Part shown: one piece after another, positions 32,339 to 41,368 of the stretch | Layout of the letters: every line of letters starts with the position of its first letter | Position numbering within the stretch: position 1 is the first letter of the stretch | Source of the DNA: Ancylobacter defluvii | GTDB taxonomy: Bacteria; Pseudomonadota; Alphaproteobacteria; Rhizobiales; Xanthobacteraceae | Direction of reading: 5' to 3' | NCBI RefSeq assembly: GCF_018390605.1 | Contig: NZ_JAHBGD010000024.1 | Span: forward strand, 558,001-622,000 | DNA: 64,000 nt | Notes under the pieces: generated by a model | The model's input: the letters and a program-made list of their open reading frames with translations, nothing else | Told to the model about the DNA's origin: nothing | The model's database searches: none | Program-made: the position numbers and the translations under genes

Positions 32339-34408
32339 GTGAGCGGGGACGCGGCGGCGAGGCAGACGGCGGATCGTGCGGCGAACGCCGCGGTCGATGT
32401 CGTTTCATATCCTGCCGCAGGTTTTGGCATGAATGCTGTCGCCGATGGCGTGGATGCCTCCGGAGATGCCGCGGCGACTTTTGCCGCACGGCACGGGGCG
32501 TCGTCGCCTGAGGCGGTGCCGCACGAGGCGGCAACGGACTTGCCGGTCGAGATCGCCGGGCTGGCGGGGCGGCTGCCGGACCGTCTTTTGGTCGCGGCCC
32601 GCGAACGAGCGGCGCGGCTCGGCATCGGCGCCGACGAGGTGCTGCTCGCCGAATCGGCCGCCACGCCGGATCTTCTCCTCGCCGCCGCCGCGACACGCCT
32701 CGACATCACGGTGGAGCCGCTCGACGGGACGGCGCCTGTCGCCGTGCCCCCGCCCGAGGCGCTGCGGGGCCTGATGCGCAGCGGCCTCATGCGCCAGCCG
32801 GACGGCAGCATCGTCGCCGCCGCGCGCGGGCTGCGGCTGCGCCGGATCGCCGCGACGCTGGAAGCGACACCGATGCTGCACGCTCGCCTGCGGCTGACAA
32901 CGCCGGAACGGCTGGCGCAGCATGTGCGACGGCACTTCACCGAGCCGCTCGGCCAGCTCGCCGCCTTCGCCCTGCGCGATGAGAAGCCGGACCAGAGCGC
33001 GGCGACGCTCGGCATCTCGCGCTATCTTATGGTGCTTGGCGCGCTCATCTGCGTGGCGCTGGCCGGCCTGGCGCTGGTGTCGCCCGCCCTGCTGCTCATC
33101 GGCCCGGTGCTGCTGGTGTCGCTGGTGCTGCTCGGCTGGTCGTGCCTGCGACTCGTCGCCTCGACCATGACGCCGGAACCCGAGCCGCTGCCGCCGCGTG
33201 ACGATGCCGGCCTGCCGGCCTACAGCCTCCTCGTGCCGCTCTATCGCGAGGCGCGGGTGGTGCCGCAGCTGATCGAGGCGCTCGCCGCGCTCGACTATCC
33301 GCGCGAGAAACTGCAGGTGCTGCTCGTCATCGAGCCCAACGACGGCGAGACCGCGGCGGCGCTGGCACGCCACGCCAACCGCCCCGGCTTCGACATCCTC
33401 ACCGCGCCCGATACCGGCCCGCGCACCAAGCCGAAGGCCCTGAACGCCGCCCTGCCCTTCGCGCGCGGCGCCATTGTCGGCATCTACGACGCCGAGGACA
33501 TGCCGGACCCGCAGCAGTTGCGCCGCGCCTGCGCCGCCTTCGCCGCGCCGGGCAACCGGCGGGTCGGCTGCGTGCAGGCGCGGCTCGCCATCGACAATGT
33601 CGCCGACAGCTGGATCACCCGCCAGTTCGCGGCGGAATATGCCGCGCATTTCGACGTGGTGCTGCCGCTGCTCGCCAGCGCGCGCCTACCGTTGCCGCTC
33701 GGCGGCACCTCCAACCATTTCCGCCGCGCCGCGCTCGACCGGGTGGGCGCCTGGGATCCGTTCAACGTCGCCGAGGACGCCGATCTCGGGGTGCGGCTGG
33801 CCCGCGGGGGCTGGCGCACGCTGATCATCGCCTCCACCACCGACGAGGAGGCGCCCCGCACCGCCGGCGCCTGGCTGCGCCAGCGCACCCGCTGGTACAA
33901 GGGATGGATGCAGACGCTGCTGGTGCACGGGCGGGCGCCGCGGCGGCTGATCGGCGAGATCGGCTGGAGCGGTATGCTGAGTTTCCTGTTCCTGCTCGGC
34001 GGCGGCCTGGTCTCGGCGCTGATGCACCCGGTCTTCGCGCTCGCTCTGGCGCTGCGCTGGAGTTTCGGCGGCGATGTCGGCGCCTCGCCCGCCAGCCTGC
34101 TGCTCGACGGCCTCGGCATCCTCGTGCTGCTGACCGGCTACGGCGCCACGGTGTTCTGCACCATTATCGGCATGCGCCACCGCCGTCTCACCGGGCTGTG
34201 GCGGGTGCTGCCGCTGATCCCGCTCTACTGGCTTATGCTGTCGGCCGCCGGCTGGCGGGCGCTGTTCCAGCTGATCGCCGCCCCGCAGCGCTGGGAGAAG
34301 ACCGAGCACGGGCTCGCCCGCACCTCGCGCCGGCGGCCGGTGCGCCTGCGGCTTCGGCCGGCGCGAAATGGAGCGGCAAGACGGCGACCGATGATCAAGC
34401 CGGGATGA
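32339..34408 (+). CDS. Family 2 glycosyltransferase, cellulose synthase-like, with N-terminal extension
   Basis: About 689 aa from GTG 32339 (GAGGGG eight bases upstream; GTG 32312 and ATG 32429 are alternatives). The N-terminal 200 residues resemble the GspE/MshE N-terminal fold seen in some GT2 proteins (VLLAESAATPDLLLAAAATRLDITVEPL). Two membrane helices follow, then the GT2 core: YSLLVPLYREARVVPQLIEALAALDYP, DAEDMPDP (DxD), GGTSNHFRR, VAEDADLGVRLARGG and QRTRWYKGW (QxxRW), then four C-terminal helices. It probably makes or exports a polysaccharide; the product is unknown and no partner genes are adjacent. Confidence 0.88.
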   Translation: MSGDAAARQTADRAANAAVDVVSYPAAGFGMNAVADGVDASGDAAATFAARHGASSPEAVPHEAATDLPVEIAGLAGRLPDRLLVAARERAARLGIGADEVLLAESAATPDLLLAAAATRLDITVEPLDGTAPVAVPPPEALRGLMRSGLMRQPDGSIVAAARGLRLRRIAATLEATPMLHARLRLTTPERLAQHVRRHFTEPLGQLAAFALRDEKPDQSAATLGISRYLMVLGALICVALAGLALVSPALLLIGPVLLVSLVLLGWSCLRLVASTMTPEPEPLPPRDDAGLPAYSLLVPLYREARVVPQLIEALAALDYPREKLQVLLVIEPNDGETAAALARHANRPGFDILTAPDTGPRTKPKALNAALPFARGAIVGIYDAEDMPDPQQLRRACAAFAAPGNRRVGCVQARLAIDNVADSWITRQFAAEYAAHFDVVLPLLASARLPLPLGGTSNHFRRAALDRVGAWDPFNVAEDADLGVRLARGGWRTLIIASTTDEEAPRTAGAWLRQRTRWYKGWMQTLLVHGRAPRRLIGEIGWSGMLSFLFLLGGGLVSALMHPVFALALALRWSFGGDVGASPASLLLDGLGILVLLTGYGATVFCTIIGMRHRRLTGLWRVLPLIPLYWLMLSAAGWRALFQLIAAPQRWEKTEHGLARTSRRRPVRLRLRPARNGAARRRPMIKPG

Positions 34409-35199
34409 AAAGCGTAGGTCTCCGCTTCGCCTTGCCCCCGAGGCGGCGTGCGTGCGGGGAAGTGCCGGTCCGGGCGCGCAGAACGCACGGCGCAATCGCC
34501 CGTACCCGGGGAAACAGCCTGCGCGCCAGCGGATCCGGCGGGCCTGCGGCTCAGGGGCGTGCGGCTCAGGCGAGCGGGCGCCGGATGGCGAGGGTGGCAA
34601 CCACCTTTTGGGGGATGACGGGCGAACGAGCCGTCTACGCACGGCGGGAACGGGTGGCGAGAGCGGATCGGGGATGAATGCGTCTTCGCTGCCGCGCTCC
34701 CGGAAAGCGATGGACGGGCATGCTGTAGATGATTGCCGCGGAACCCCTGCCGGGCTCGCCTACCTGGCGCCGGCAACCCGTGCGCCTGCGGCTCTGGCAG
34801 GCGCGGACAGGGCAGCGACGGGCAGCTAGGGAAGGCAATCGACGGGCGGGGTTGCATGAACAAGTCTTCGCCGTTCCTCCCTCCGAGGAAGCAGATTTGC
34901 GGACGGCCCGTCTCCGCCTTGGGGAATGCACGCTGGACGTATCCTCATCTCGGAGCGGCAAGCCCGGTGCGTCGGCGATTCACGCCGGCGCGAGCCAGAC
35001 CAGCGGCCAGGATAGCCACAGCGAATCGGGGCGGGATGACGGGGAAAGGTCTCTCCCGTCTTGTGCTCCCGGCTGGCGGATACGTCGTGTCACTGCTTCC
35101 TATCTCGGGGACGACGCAGCCGGTCACGTGTCCCTCGCGCGCCTAGCTATTCGATCCCGGGGTATGATGGAACCAGGAAGACTGATTGCTTACTCCGCA
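34409..35199. other. Gap without a recognised gene
   Basis: About 800 bp. The open frames here are arginine- and proline-rich and match no family. Words such as GCGCCTGCGGCT and GGGATGACGGG recur, consistent with decayed or repetitive DNA. Together with the IS481 remnant to the right it forms a 1.7 kb degenerate stretch. Confidence 0.4.
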
Positions 35200-35640
35200 G
35201 CTCGTCGCGAAGACGACCGCCCGCGAGGCCGCGGCTTTCCCGAGCCACTAATGGCGGCGGTACCCCATGGGATCCACGCCGCTCTCACCGGCAACGGCAT
35301 CCAGTTCGCCGACCTGACAAAGAACGGCGAGGGGCTCGACCGCCAGATGGCGTGGCCATCCCTTCGATCGCGCCTGTCGACGCCACGACATCGAGCATCG
35401 CCTGACCAAGCCCAATTACCTATGGACCGACGGACTGGTGGAGCGGATGAACCGCCCCCCACGGAAGCCATCGTCCGGCGATATCATGACGACACCCACC
35501 GATAGCTCCGGACCATTCTCGCCGCGTTCCTCGACGCCGACTACTTCGCTCGGCACGCCTGAAGACCTGGCGCGGCCTCCCCCTACGAAGCCATCTGCAA
35601 GGCATGGGCTGCCGAGCCCGAAGGCTTCAGGTTCGCCCCC
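35200..35640 (+). pseudogene. IS481-family transposase remnant
   Basis: The 3' half of an integrase-core transposase can be read only by changing frame. Segments are KTTAREAAAF (from about 35209, then a stop), VPHGIHAALTGNGIQFADLTKN, GHPFDRACRRHDIEHRLTKPN plus YLWTDGLVERMNR, and TEAIVRRYHDDTHR (stop) with LRTILAAFLDADYFARHA (stop) and SPYEAICKAWAAEPEGFRFAP. This is the D-N-G-x-F...E-R-x-N-R...Y-E-x-I-C-K-x-W pattern of IS481/IS3-like elements. At least three frameshifts and three stops make it inactive. Confidence 0.85.
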
Positions 35641-36089
35641 TCCACTTCACCTCAGGACTGAAAACCTAGCCGATGCGCCTCTGGTGCAAGCGAGCTGCAC
35701 CGGCGGGCGGCGACCGACGCGCCTGCAACGGCGGGACGGGACGGATGGATCGCGGCGGCCTCATGCCCTCGGAGAGCGAAGCGCACGGAGAGCGCGTCAT
35801 TTGCCGCTTCCGCGAAGGCGCTGCCAACCGCGTGCACCTCGCGGTGGCGCACGATGCGTCTGCGGCCTGGGCGGCGGGAGCCAGACCGGCGAGACAACGA
35901 GCATCCAGCGAGTGGCGACGGCGGGACGGCGGGAGGGCGGGACGGCGGGACGGCGGGACGGCGGGACGGCACGCAGGGAGCGCCGCCGCGGGCCAAAGAC
36001 CAGCGCAAAAGGCATTGGACCGTCGCGCCAACAGCATTTCCCTGGCAAAGCTGCGGTGTGAAGCCGCGGGATGGCGGCGCGGTGCCGGC
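35641..36089. other. Spacer between IS481 remnant and sco gene
   Basis: 449 bp with no recognised gene. It holds the GGGACGGC tandem array and long open frames with low-complexity arginine- and glycine-rich translations that are not credible as proteins. Confidence 0.4.
35923..35970. repeat. 8-bp tandem repeat GGGACGGC, six copies
   Basis: Perfect copies start at 35923, 35939, 35947, 35955 and 35963; the copy at 35931 reads GGGAGGGC. A unit length of 8 is not a multiple of 3, so any coding frame through it would shift with copy number. It lies in the degenerate spacer beside the IS481 remnant. Confidence 0.85.
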
Positions 36090-36680
36090 TCAGAAATAGG
36101 GGCGCAGCACCTTCGCCGCTTCGGCCGGCGGACGCTTGAGATCGAAGGGGGCGACGAAATTGCCGTCCTTGTCCATGAGATAGACGATGGCGGTATGGTT
36201 CATCGTGTAATCGCCATTCTGTCCCGGCACCTTCTGCGCATAGGCGCGATAGGCCTTGATCGTCGCCGCCACCTGCTCGGGCGTCCCGGTGAGCGCCTGA
36301 ATGCTCGGATGGAAGCTGCCAATATAGGATTTCATCACCTCCGGCGTGTCGCGCTCGGGATCCACCGTGATGAACAAGCCCTGCACCTTGCGGGCATCCT
36401 CGCCGAGATATTCGAACAGCTGCGACATTTCGAACAGCGTGGTCGGGCAGATGTCCGGGCAATGGGTGAAGCCGAAGAACACCAGTGTCGGCGCGCCCTT
36501 GAAGCTCTCCTGATTGACCGTCTGGCCGTCCTGGTCGACGAGCGTGAAGGGTCCGCCGACGCTCGCCTGGGTGGCGACCGGCCTGGTGGACGGCAACAGC
36601 GCGAACACCGACACGGCGACGACCGCCGCACCGACGAGGAAGGCGGAGAGGAGAAGAAGCAGGCGGCGACGGGCGGGCAT
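36090..36680 (-). CDS. SCO1/SenC family copper-binding protein
   Basis: 196 aa. An N-terminal membrane anchor (LLLLLSAFLVGAAVVAVSVFALL) precedes a thioredoxin-like domain with the copper-binding CPDICP motif (VFFGFTHCPDICPTTLFEM) and the third ligand histidine in NHTAIVYLMDKDGNFV. Sco proteins supply copper or reduce cysteines for the CuA centre of subunit II, so this protein probably acts with the ctaC product encoded 26 kb away. Length and motifs are normal. Confidence 0.95.
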   Translation of the reverse strand: MPARRRLLLLLSAFLVGAAVVAVSVFALLPSTRPVATQASVGGPFTLVDQDGQTVNQESFKGAPTLVFFGFTHCPDICPTTLFEMSQLFEYLGEDARKVQGLFITVDPERDTPEVMKSYIGSFHPSIQALTGTPEQVAATIKAYRAYAQKVPGQNGDYTMNHTAIVYLMDKDGNFVAPFDLKRPPAEAAKVLRPYF

Positions 36681-36802
36681 GCGCGGTCCACATCAAAGCC
36701 GGAGCGAGCCACATATGGCCGCCGATCGGCGCGAGCCAGGGCAACCCTATGGGCTGCCGATCCGAAGACGCCGGACAGCCGCGGTCAACGGCCGCTCCGG
36801 CG

Positions 36803-36988
36803 TCAGAAGCAATAGGCGATACCGCCGGCAATCAGGTCGAAGAAAACGGCCGAACCGTGGCGGGCCCACAGGCCGATCGACGCAGCCAGCAGCGCCAGCC
36901 CGAGCACCCCCGTCCCGACGCGAAGGACGAACGAAAACGTTGCGCCATGCCGCACCGGACCCGGCGTGGCTGTTGGAAATTTCTCTCT
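36803..36988 (-). CDS. Small hypothetical membrane protein
   Basis: 61 aa if begun at ATG 36988 (MREKFPTATPG), or 81 aa from ATG 37048. One long hydrophobic segment (FVLRVGTGVLGLALLAASIGLWA) is followed by a second short one (SAVFFDLIAGGIAYCF). No family recognised. The open frame is short and the only support is the membrane-like pattern and a weak GGGAG upstream, so it may not be a gene. Confidence 0.4.
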   Translation of the reverse strand, partial: REKFPTATPGPVRHGATFSFVLRVGTGVLGLALLAASIGLWARHGSAVFFDLIAGGIAYCF

Positions 36989-37166
36989 CATTGCCGCGGC
37001 TCCCGCCGGAACTTTGCGCTCCAGCCAGCATTCTACCTCATTATCCATGATGCCATTTCGTCACGAGAGGTATTATTCAACAGTCTTTTCCGTATCCATC
37101 GGCTATTGACTATAGGCCCGCTACCGTCATCGATGACACTGAGGATTGCGAGGGGGACCGCATCTC

Positions 37167-39311
37167 ATGGCCAAGGCTGGCGTTTCCGACGAACCGGGGT
37201 TGCACGGTCGCGCAATCACGGCGCGGCGTCCGTCACGGGGCGGGGATGTGGATGTCCACGCGGCTCTCGACTTTCTGAGCGACGGCTTTGCGCTGTTCGA
37301 CGCCGATGACCGCCTCGTCGTCCATAATGCCCGCTTCGTCGAGCTGTTCCCTTTCCTCTCGGTGCTCGGCGATCTCGAAGGTTTGAACTTCTTCGCCCTC
37401 GCCTCGGTGCCGTGTGGCGAATGGAGCCGGGTGAGCGATCCCGACGCCTATGTCGTCGAGCGCATGCGCCGCCATCACCTCGCCGATGGCGAGCCCTTCG
37501 ACATCCCGCTGGAGACCGGCGGCTGGGCGCGGGTGCGCGAGCGCCGCACCCCCACAGGCGGCATCGTCTCCACCTGGACCGACATCAGCGAGCTGAAGGA
37601 AGTGGAGCAGAAGCTGCGCGACGCCATCAACGGCATCGGCGAAGGCTTCGTGCTGCTCGCCCCCGACGGGCGGATCATCCTCACCAATGCCAGCATGGGC
37701 CGGCTGTTCGCCTCGGCAGGGATCGCGCTGAAGGCCGGCGAACGCTTCAAGGACGCCATCGAGGCGGCGCAGCAGGCCGGGCTATTCGCTCCCGGCACCA
37801 CCGACGACTTGCTGGCGCTGCTCGCCGGCCGCGCCGGCCCCGATGCCGAGCCCCGGGTCGAGATCGCGCTCGGTAACGGGGTCTGGCTGCTGGCCGGACA
37901 CCGGCGCATGGAGGATGGCTGCCTCGTCGCCATCTGGACCGACGTCACCGCGCAGAAGCGCCGCGAGCAGGAGCTCATCGACGCGCGTTCGCAGGTGGAG
38001 GAGCAGGCGGCGGCGCTCACCGAATTCGCGCGGCTGGTGTCGCGGCAGGCCCGCAGCGACGCGCTGACCGGGCTACCCAACCGCTTCGCGCTGGAAGAGC
38101 GCATCGACCAGTTGCTGGCCGAGGAGAAGGACCAGCCGGAGATCTGGCTCGGCTTCATCGACATCGATCACTTCAAGACCGTCAACGACCTCGTCGGCCA
38201 CGCCGCCGGCGACCGACTGCTGATCGACTTCGCGCTGTTCCTGCGCAGCCAGCTGCGCACCGACGACGTGATCGCCCGCATCGGCGGCGACAGCTTCGCG
38301 GTGCTGCTGGTCGGGGTCGACGAGACCGAGGCGCAGCGCATCTTCACCCGCCTCGCCGGCGCCACCCGCAGCAATCCCTTCCTGATCAACGGACACAACT
38401 TCGCGCTCAACCTGAGCATCGGCCTTGCCCGGACCGGCGGCCCGACCTCCTCGGCAAGTTCGCTGCTGGTGTGCGCCGATACTGCCTGCTGCGTGGCGAA
38501 GGAATCCGGCCGCGACCGGGTACAGCTCTATGATGCCGGCGACCCCAAGGTCACCGACACCCATGAGCGGGTGAACTGGGCCGAGCGCATCCGCAGCGCG
38601 CTCGAACTCGACCGGCTCATCCTTGAGCTGCAGGCGATCGTCAACGTCGCCGGCGAGCCGGTCGGCTACGAGGCGCTGATCCGCCTCGGCGACGATGACG
38701 GCGGGGTGCACGGCCCGGCGCATTTCCTGCCTGCCGCCCGCCGGCTCGGTCTGATGCGGCGGATCGACAGCTGGGTGTGCCGACGCGCCGTCTCCTACGC
38801 CGCCCGGCTGGTGCGGCGCGGCGTGGCGCGCTACATCTCCGTCAATATCGGCGCGCCCACCCTGGCCGACACCGGCTTCCAGAAGGAGTTCGTCCAGCTC
38901 CTCGACCTGCACCCCGGCTGCGAGCCGGCGCTGCGGATCGAGATCACCGAAACCGAGGCCATCCACAGCCTCAACGAGATCACCCCCTTGCTTTCGCAGC
39001 TGCGCCGGCGCGGCGTCAGGGTCTATCTCGACGATTTCGGCAATGGCTACAATTCCTTTGACACGCTGAAGCAGCTGCCCGTCGACGGCATCAAGATCGA
39101 CTGGCGGGTGACGCGCGACCTGCTCGACGACCCGATCGACGAGGCCTTGATGAAGGCGGCGATCTCCATCGCCTATTCGCTCGACCTCGAACTGGTCGCC
39201 GAGGGCGTGGAGACCGATGCCCAGCTGAACAAGCTGCGCCAGCTCGGCGTCACCAAGTATCAGGGATTCTACTTCCACCGCCCGCAGACCGCGGAAGCGG
39301 CGCTGGGCTGA
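37167..39311 (+). CDS. PAS-GGDEF-EAL signalling protein, probable c-di-GMP phosphodiesterase
   Basis: 714 aa. Two PAS-type domains come first (about residues 25-125, ending TWTDISELKE, and 135-270, ending WTDVTAQKRREQEL), joined by a coiled coil to the GGDEF domain (DALTGLPNRFALEERI, then RIGGDSFAVLLVG) and an EAL domain (GYEALIRL, ITETEAIHSLNE, YLDDFGNGYNSFDTLKQLPVDGIKID, AEGVE). The GGDEF signature reads GGDSF: the key glutamate is serine, so cyclase activity is doubtful, while the EAL metal and catalytic residues appear present. No membrane helix is visible, so a cytoplasmic sensor is likely. Confidence 0.92.
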   Translation: MAKAGVSDEPGLHGRAITARRPSRGGDVDVHAALDFLSDGFALFDADDRLVVHNARFVELFPFLSVLGDLEGLNFFALASVPCGEWSRVSDPDAYVVERMRRHHLADGEPFDIPLETGGWARVRERRTPTGGIVSTWTDISELKEVEQKLRDAINGIGEGFVLLAPDGRIILTNASMGRLFASAGIALKAGERFKDAIEAAQQAGLFAPGTTDDLLALLAGRAGPDAEPRVEIALGNGVWLLAGHRRMEDGCLVAIWTDVTAQKRREQELIDARSQVEEQAAALTEFARLVSRQARSDALTGLPNRFALEERIDQLLAEEKDQPEIWLGFIDIDHFKTVNDLVGHAAGDRLLIDFALFLRSQLRTDDVIARIGGDSFAVLLVGVDETEAQRIFTRLAGATRSNPFLINGHNFALNLSIGLARTGGPTSSASSLLVCADTACCVAKESGRDRVQLYDAGDPKVTDTHERVNWAERIRSALELDRLILELQAIVNVAGEPVGYEALIRLGDDDGGVHGPAHFLPAARRLGLMRRIDSWVCRRAVSYAARLVRRGVARYISVNIGAPTLADTGFQKEFVQLLDLHPGCEPALRIEITETEAIHSLNEITPLLSQLRRRGVRVYLDDFGNGYNSFDTLKQLPVDGIKIDWRVTRDLLDDPIDEALMKAAISIAYSLDLELVAEGVETDAQLNKLRQLGVTKYQGFYFHRPQTAEAALG

Positions 39312-39387
39312 CATCGGCGCCGTCATAGCCGGGCGGTGTCGAGGCGCGGCCACGCTTCGTCCGTTCACCGCGCAGCACCGACGCGCC

Positions 39388-40512
39388 TCAGTCGGCGGTG
39401 TCGAGCAGCACCGCCTCGCTGAGGTCGAAGGCTAGCCCCAGCGACGCACCGACCGGGGCGCTGGCCACGATCTCGGCGCCGGTCACCCGCGTCTCGACCA
39501 GGCCGATGCCCTCCACCACCACGCGGGTGATGGTGTGCGAGCCCTGATAGATGTGCGCCTCCACCTTGCCGGTGACGACGTTCGGCCCGGCCTCGCCGGC
39601 CAGTACCGGCCGCACATGCTCGGGCCGCAGGAAGGCGCGCACCTGCCGGCCCGGCGCGAAGCCGGTGGCGGGCGCGGTGGGGAAGACGAGCGGGCCGACG
39701 CCGGGCAGCACCAGCGAGGCGGTGCCGTCCTTCAGCTCGCAGCGCCCCGGCGGCAGGGCGTTGATCTCACCGATGAAGGAGGCGACGAAGCCGTTGGCCG
39801 GCTGGCGGTACAGCTCGATCGGCGCCGCCACCTGCTGCACCGCGCCCTTGTTCATCACCACGATACGGTCGGAAAGCGACAGCGCCTCGCCCTGATCATG
39901 GGTGACGAAGATGGTGGTCAGCCCGGTCTTGCGGTGCAGCTCGGAAAGCTCGACCTGCATCTGCGCACGCAGGTTCTTGTCGAGCGCCGAGAGCGGCTCG
40001 TCGAGCAGCAGCACTTTCGGCCGGATGACGATGGCACGGGCCAGCGCCACGCGCTGCTGCTGGCCGCCGGAGAGCTGGCGCACCCGGCGGGCCTCGAAGC
40101 CTTCCAGCTTCATCATGGCGATGGCGCGGGCGACCTCCTTCTCCACCTGGGCGGCGGGAAGCTTGCGCATCCTCAGGCCGAAGGCGATGTTGTCGTGGAC
40201 GTTCATATGCGGAAACAGCGCATAGGACTGGAACACCATGCCGATATCGCGCCGGTAGGGCTCCAGATCGGTGATGTCGGCGCCGTCCACGACGATCTTG
40301 CCGGCGGTGGGGGTGACGAAACCGGCGATCATGCCGAGCAGGGTCGACTTGCCGCAGCCCGAGGGGCCGAGCAGGGTGACGAACTCGCCATTGCGAATCG
40401 TGAGCGACACGTCGGCGACGCCGACCGCCGAGCCGAAGTCCTTGCGCACCCGCACGATGTCGACGGCGCTGCCGGCCTCCTTCGACGGATGGATGATGGC
40501 GGTCTCGGTCAT
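39388..40512 (-). CDS. ABC transporter ATP-binding protein, PotA-like
   Basis: 374 aa. Walker A LLGPSGCGKSTLLGMIAG, signature [18 protein letters not shown], Walker B VLLLDEPLSALD and the H-loop [14 protein letters not shown] are intact. A C-terminal TOBE domain follows, as in polyamine/iron/opine importers. It is the last gene of the minus-strand import operon; the membrane subunits lie directly upstream. ATG 40512 is used; ATG 40524 is possible but has no spacing to a ribosome site. Confidence 0.94.
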   Translation of the reverse strand: MTETAIIHPSKEAGSAVDIVRVRKDFGSAVGVADVSLTIRNGEFVTLLGPSGCGKSTLLGMIAGFVTPTAGKIVVDGADITDLEPYRRDIGMVFQSYALFPHMNVHDNIAFGLRMRKLPAAQVEKEVARAIAMMKLEGFEARRVRQLSGGQQQRVALARAIVIRPKVLLLDEPLSALDKNLRAQMQVELSELHRKTGLTTIFVTHDQGEALSLSDRIVVMNKGAVQQVAAPIELYRQPANGFVASFIGEINALPPGRCELKDGTASLVLPGVGPLVFPTAPATGFAPGRQVRAFLRPEHVRPVLAGEAGPNVVTGKVEAHIYQGSHTITRVVVEGIGLVETRVTGAEIVASAPVGASLGLAFDLSEAVLLDTAD

Positions 40513-40549
40513 GGTCTCAGGCATCTCCGGCAAGGTCAGTTCACGGCGT

Positions 40550-41356
40550 TCAATGCGTGTCGATGGCAAGGACACGGCGCAGTCCGATGGTGCGGTCGGC
40601 CACCAGCATGATGAGCGTGGTGGCGATGATGAGCAGCGCGGAGATCGCCGACACGGTGGGATCGGCATATTCGCGGATGTAGTTGTACATGGCGACCGGC
40701 AGTGTCTGGGTGCGCGAGCCGGTGACATAGAGCGAGGCGGTGAACTCGGTGAGCGAGAGCACCGCGGCGATCAGCCAGCCGCCCGCCATGCCGGGCACCA
40801 CCAGCGGCAGGGTGATCCGCGTCAGCACCTGGAAGGGCGAAGCGCCGAGATTGGCGGCGGCGCGGGCCAGCGCCGGATCGATATTGGCGAGGCTGACATG
40901 CACCGCGCGGGTCACGAACGGCATGACCAGCACCATGTGGGCCAGCACGATCATCACATAGCCCTGCTGCACACCGAAGGCGCCGCCGAGCAGCAGGAAG
41001 CCGAAGCCGAGGGTGAAGTGCGGGATGATCAGCGGCGACCACAGCACGCCTTCAAGCAGGCCGCGGCCGCGGAAATCATAGTGATGGATCAGCCAGGCAA
41101 AGGCGGAGCCGACGATCAGGGCCAGCGTCGAGGCGCAGGCCGTGACGATCAGCCCGTTCTTGAAGGCGATGCGGAAATCCGGATAGGTCACCGCCTTGAC
41201 GTACCAGTCGAAGGACACGCCCTGCGGCGGGAAGGCCAGGATCTCGGTGGGATTCACCGAGGTCATCAGCACCACGATGGTCGGCAGCGTCATATAGGTC
41301 AGCAGCGCGACCACTAGGCTCCAGAAAGCGACAGTGCCGATCTTTTGCGATCGCAT
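40550..41356 (-). CDS. ABC transporter permease, PotC-like
   Basis: 268 aa, six membrane helices. It has the EAA loop RAAANLGASPFQVLTRITLPLVVPGM that docks to the ATPase and the N-terminal pattern VVLMTSVNPTEILAFPPQGVSFDWYVKAV common to polyamine/opine permeases. It pairs with the PotB-like permease 12 bp upstream. The substrate of the system cannot be read from the permease. Confidence 0.94.
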   Translation of the reverse strand: MRSQKIGTVAFWSLVVALLTYMTLPTIVVLMTSVNPTEILAFPPQGVSFDWYVKAVTYPDFRIAFKNGLIVTACASTLALIVGSAFAWLIHHYDFRGRGLLEGVLWSPLIIPHFTLGFGFLLLGGAFGVQQGYVMIVLAHMVLVMPFVTRAVHVSLANIDPALARAAANLGASPFQVLTRITLPLVVPGMAGGWLIAAVLSLTEFTASLYVTGSRTQTLPVAMYNYIREYADPTVSAISALLIIATTLIMLVADRTIGLRRVLAIDTH

Positions 41357-41368
41357 GGGCGTGGCTCC

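Noticed and set aside
34729..35505. A 258-codon plus-strand open frame
   Set aside because: It only passes through part of the IS481 remnant; the upstream portion resembles nothing and the transposase motifs continue in other frames.
35673..36815. A 380-codon plus-strand open frame across the octamer repeat
   Set aside because: It runs antisense through the sco gene and through a non-triplet tandem repeat, so it is not credible.
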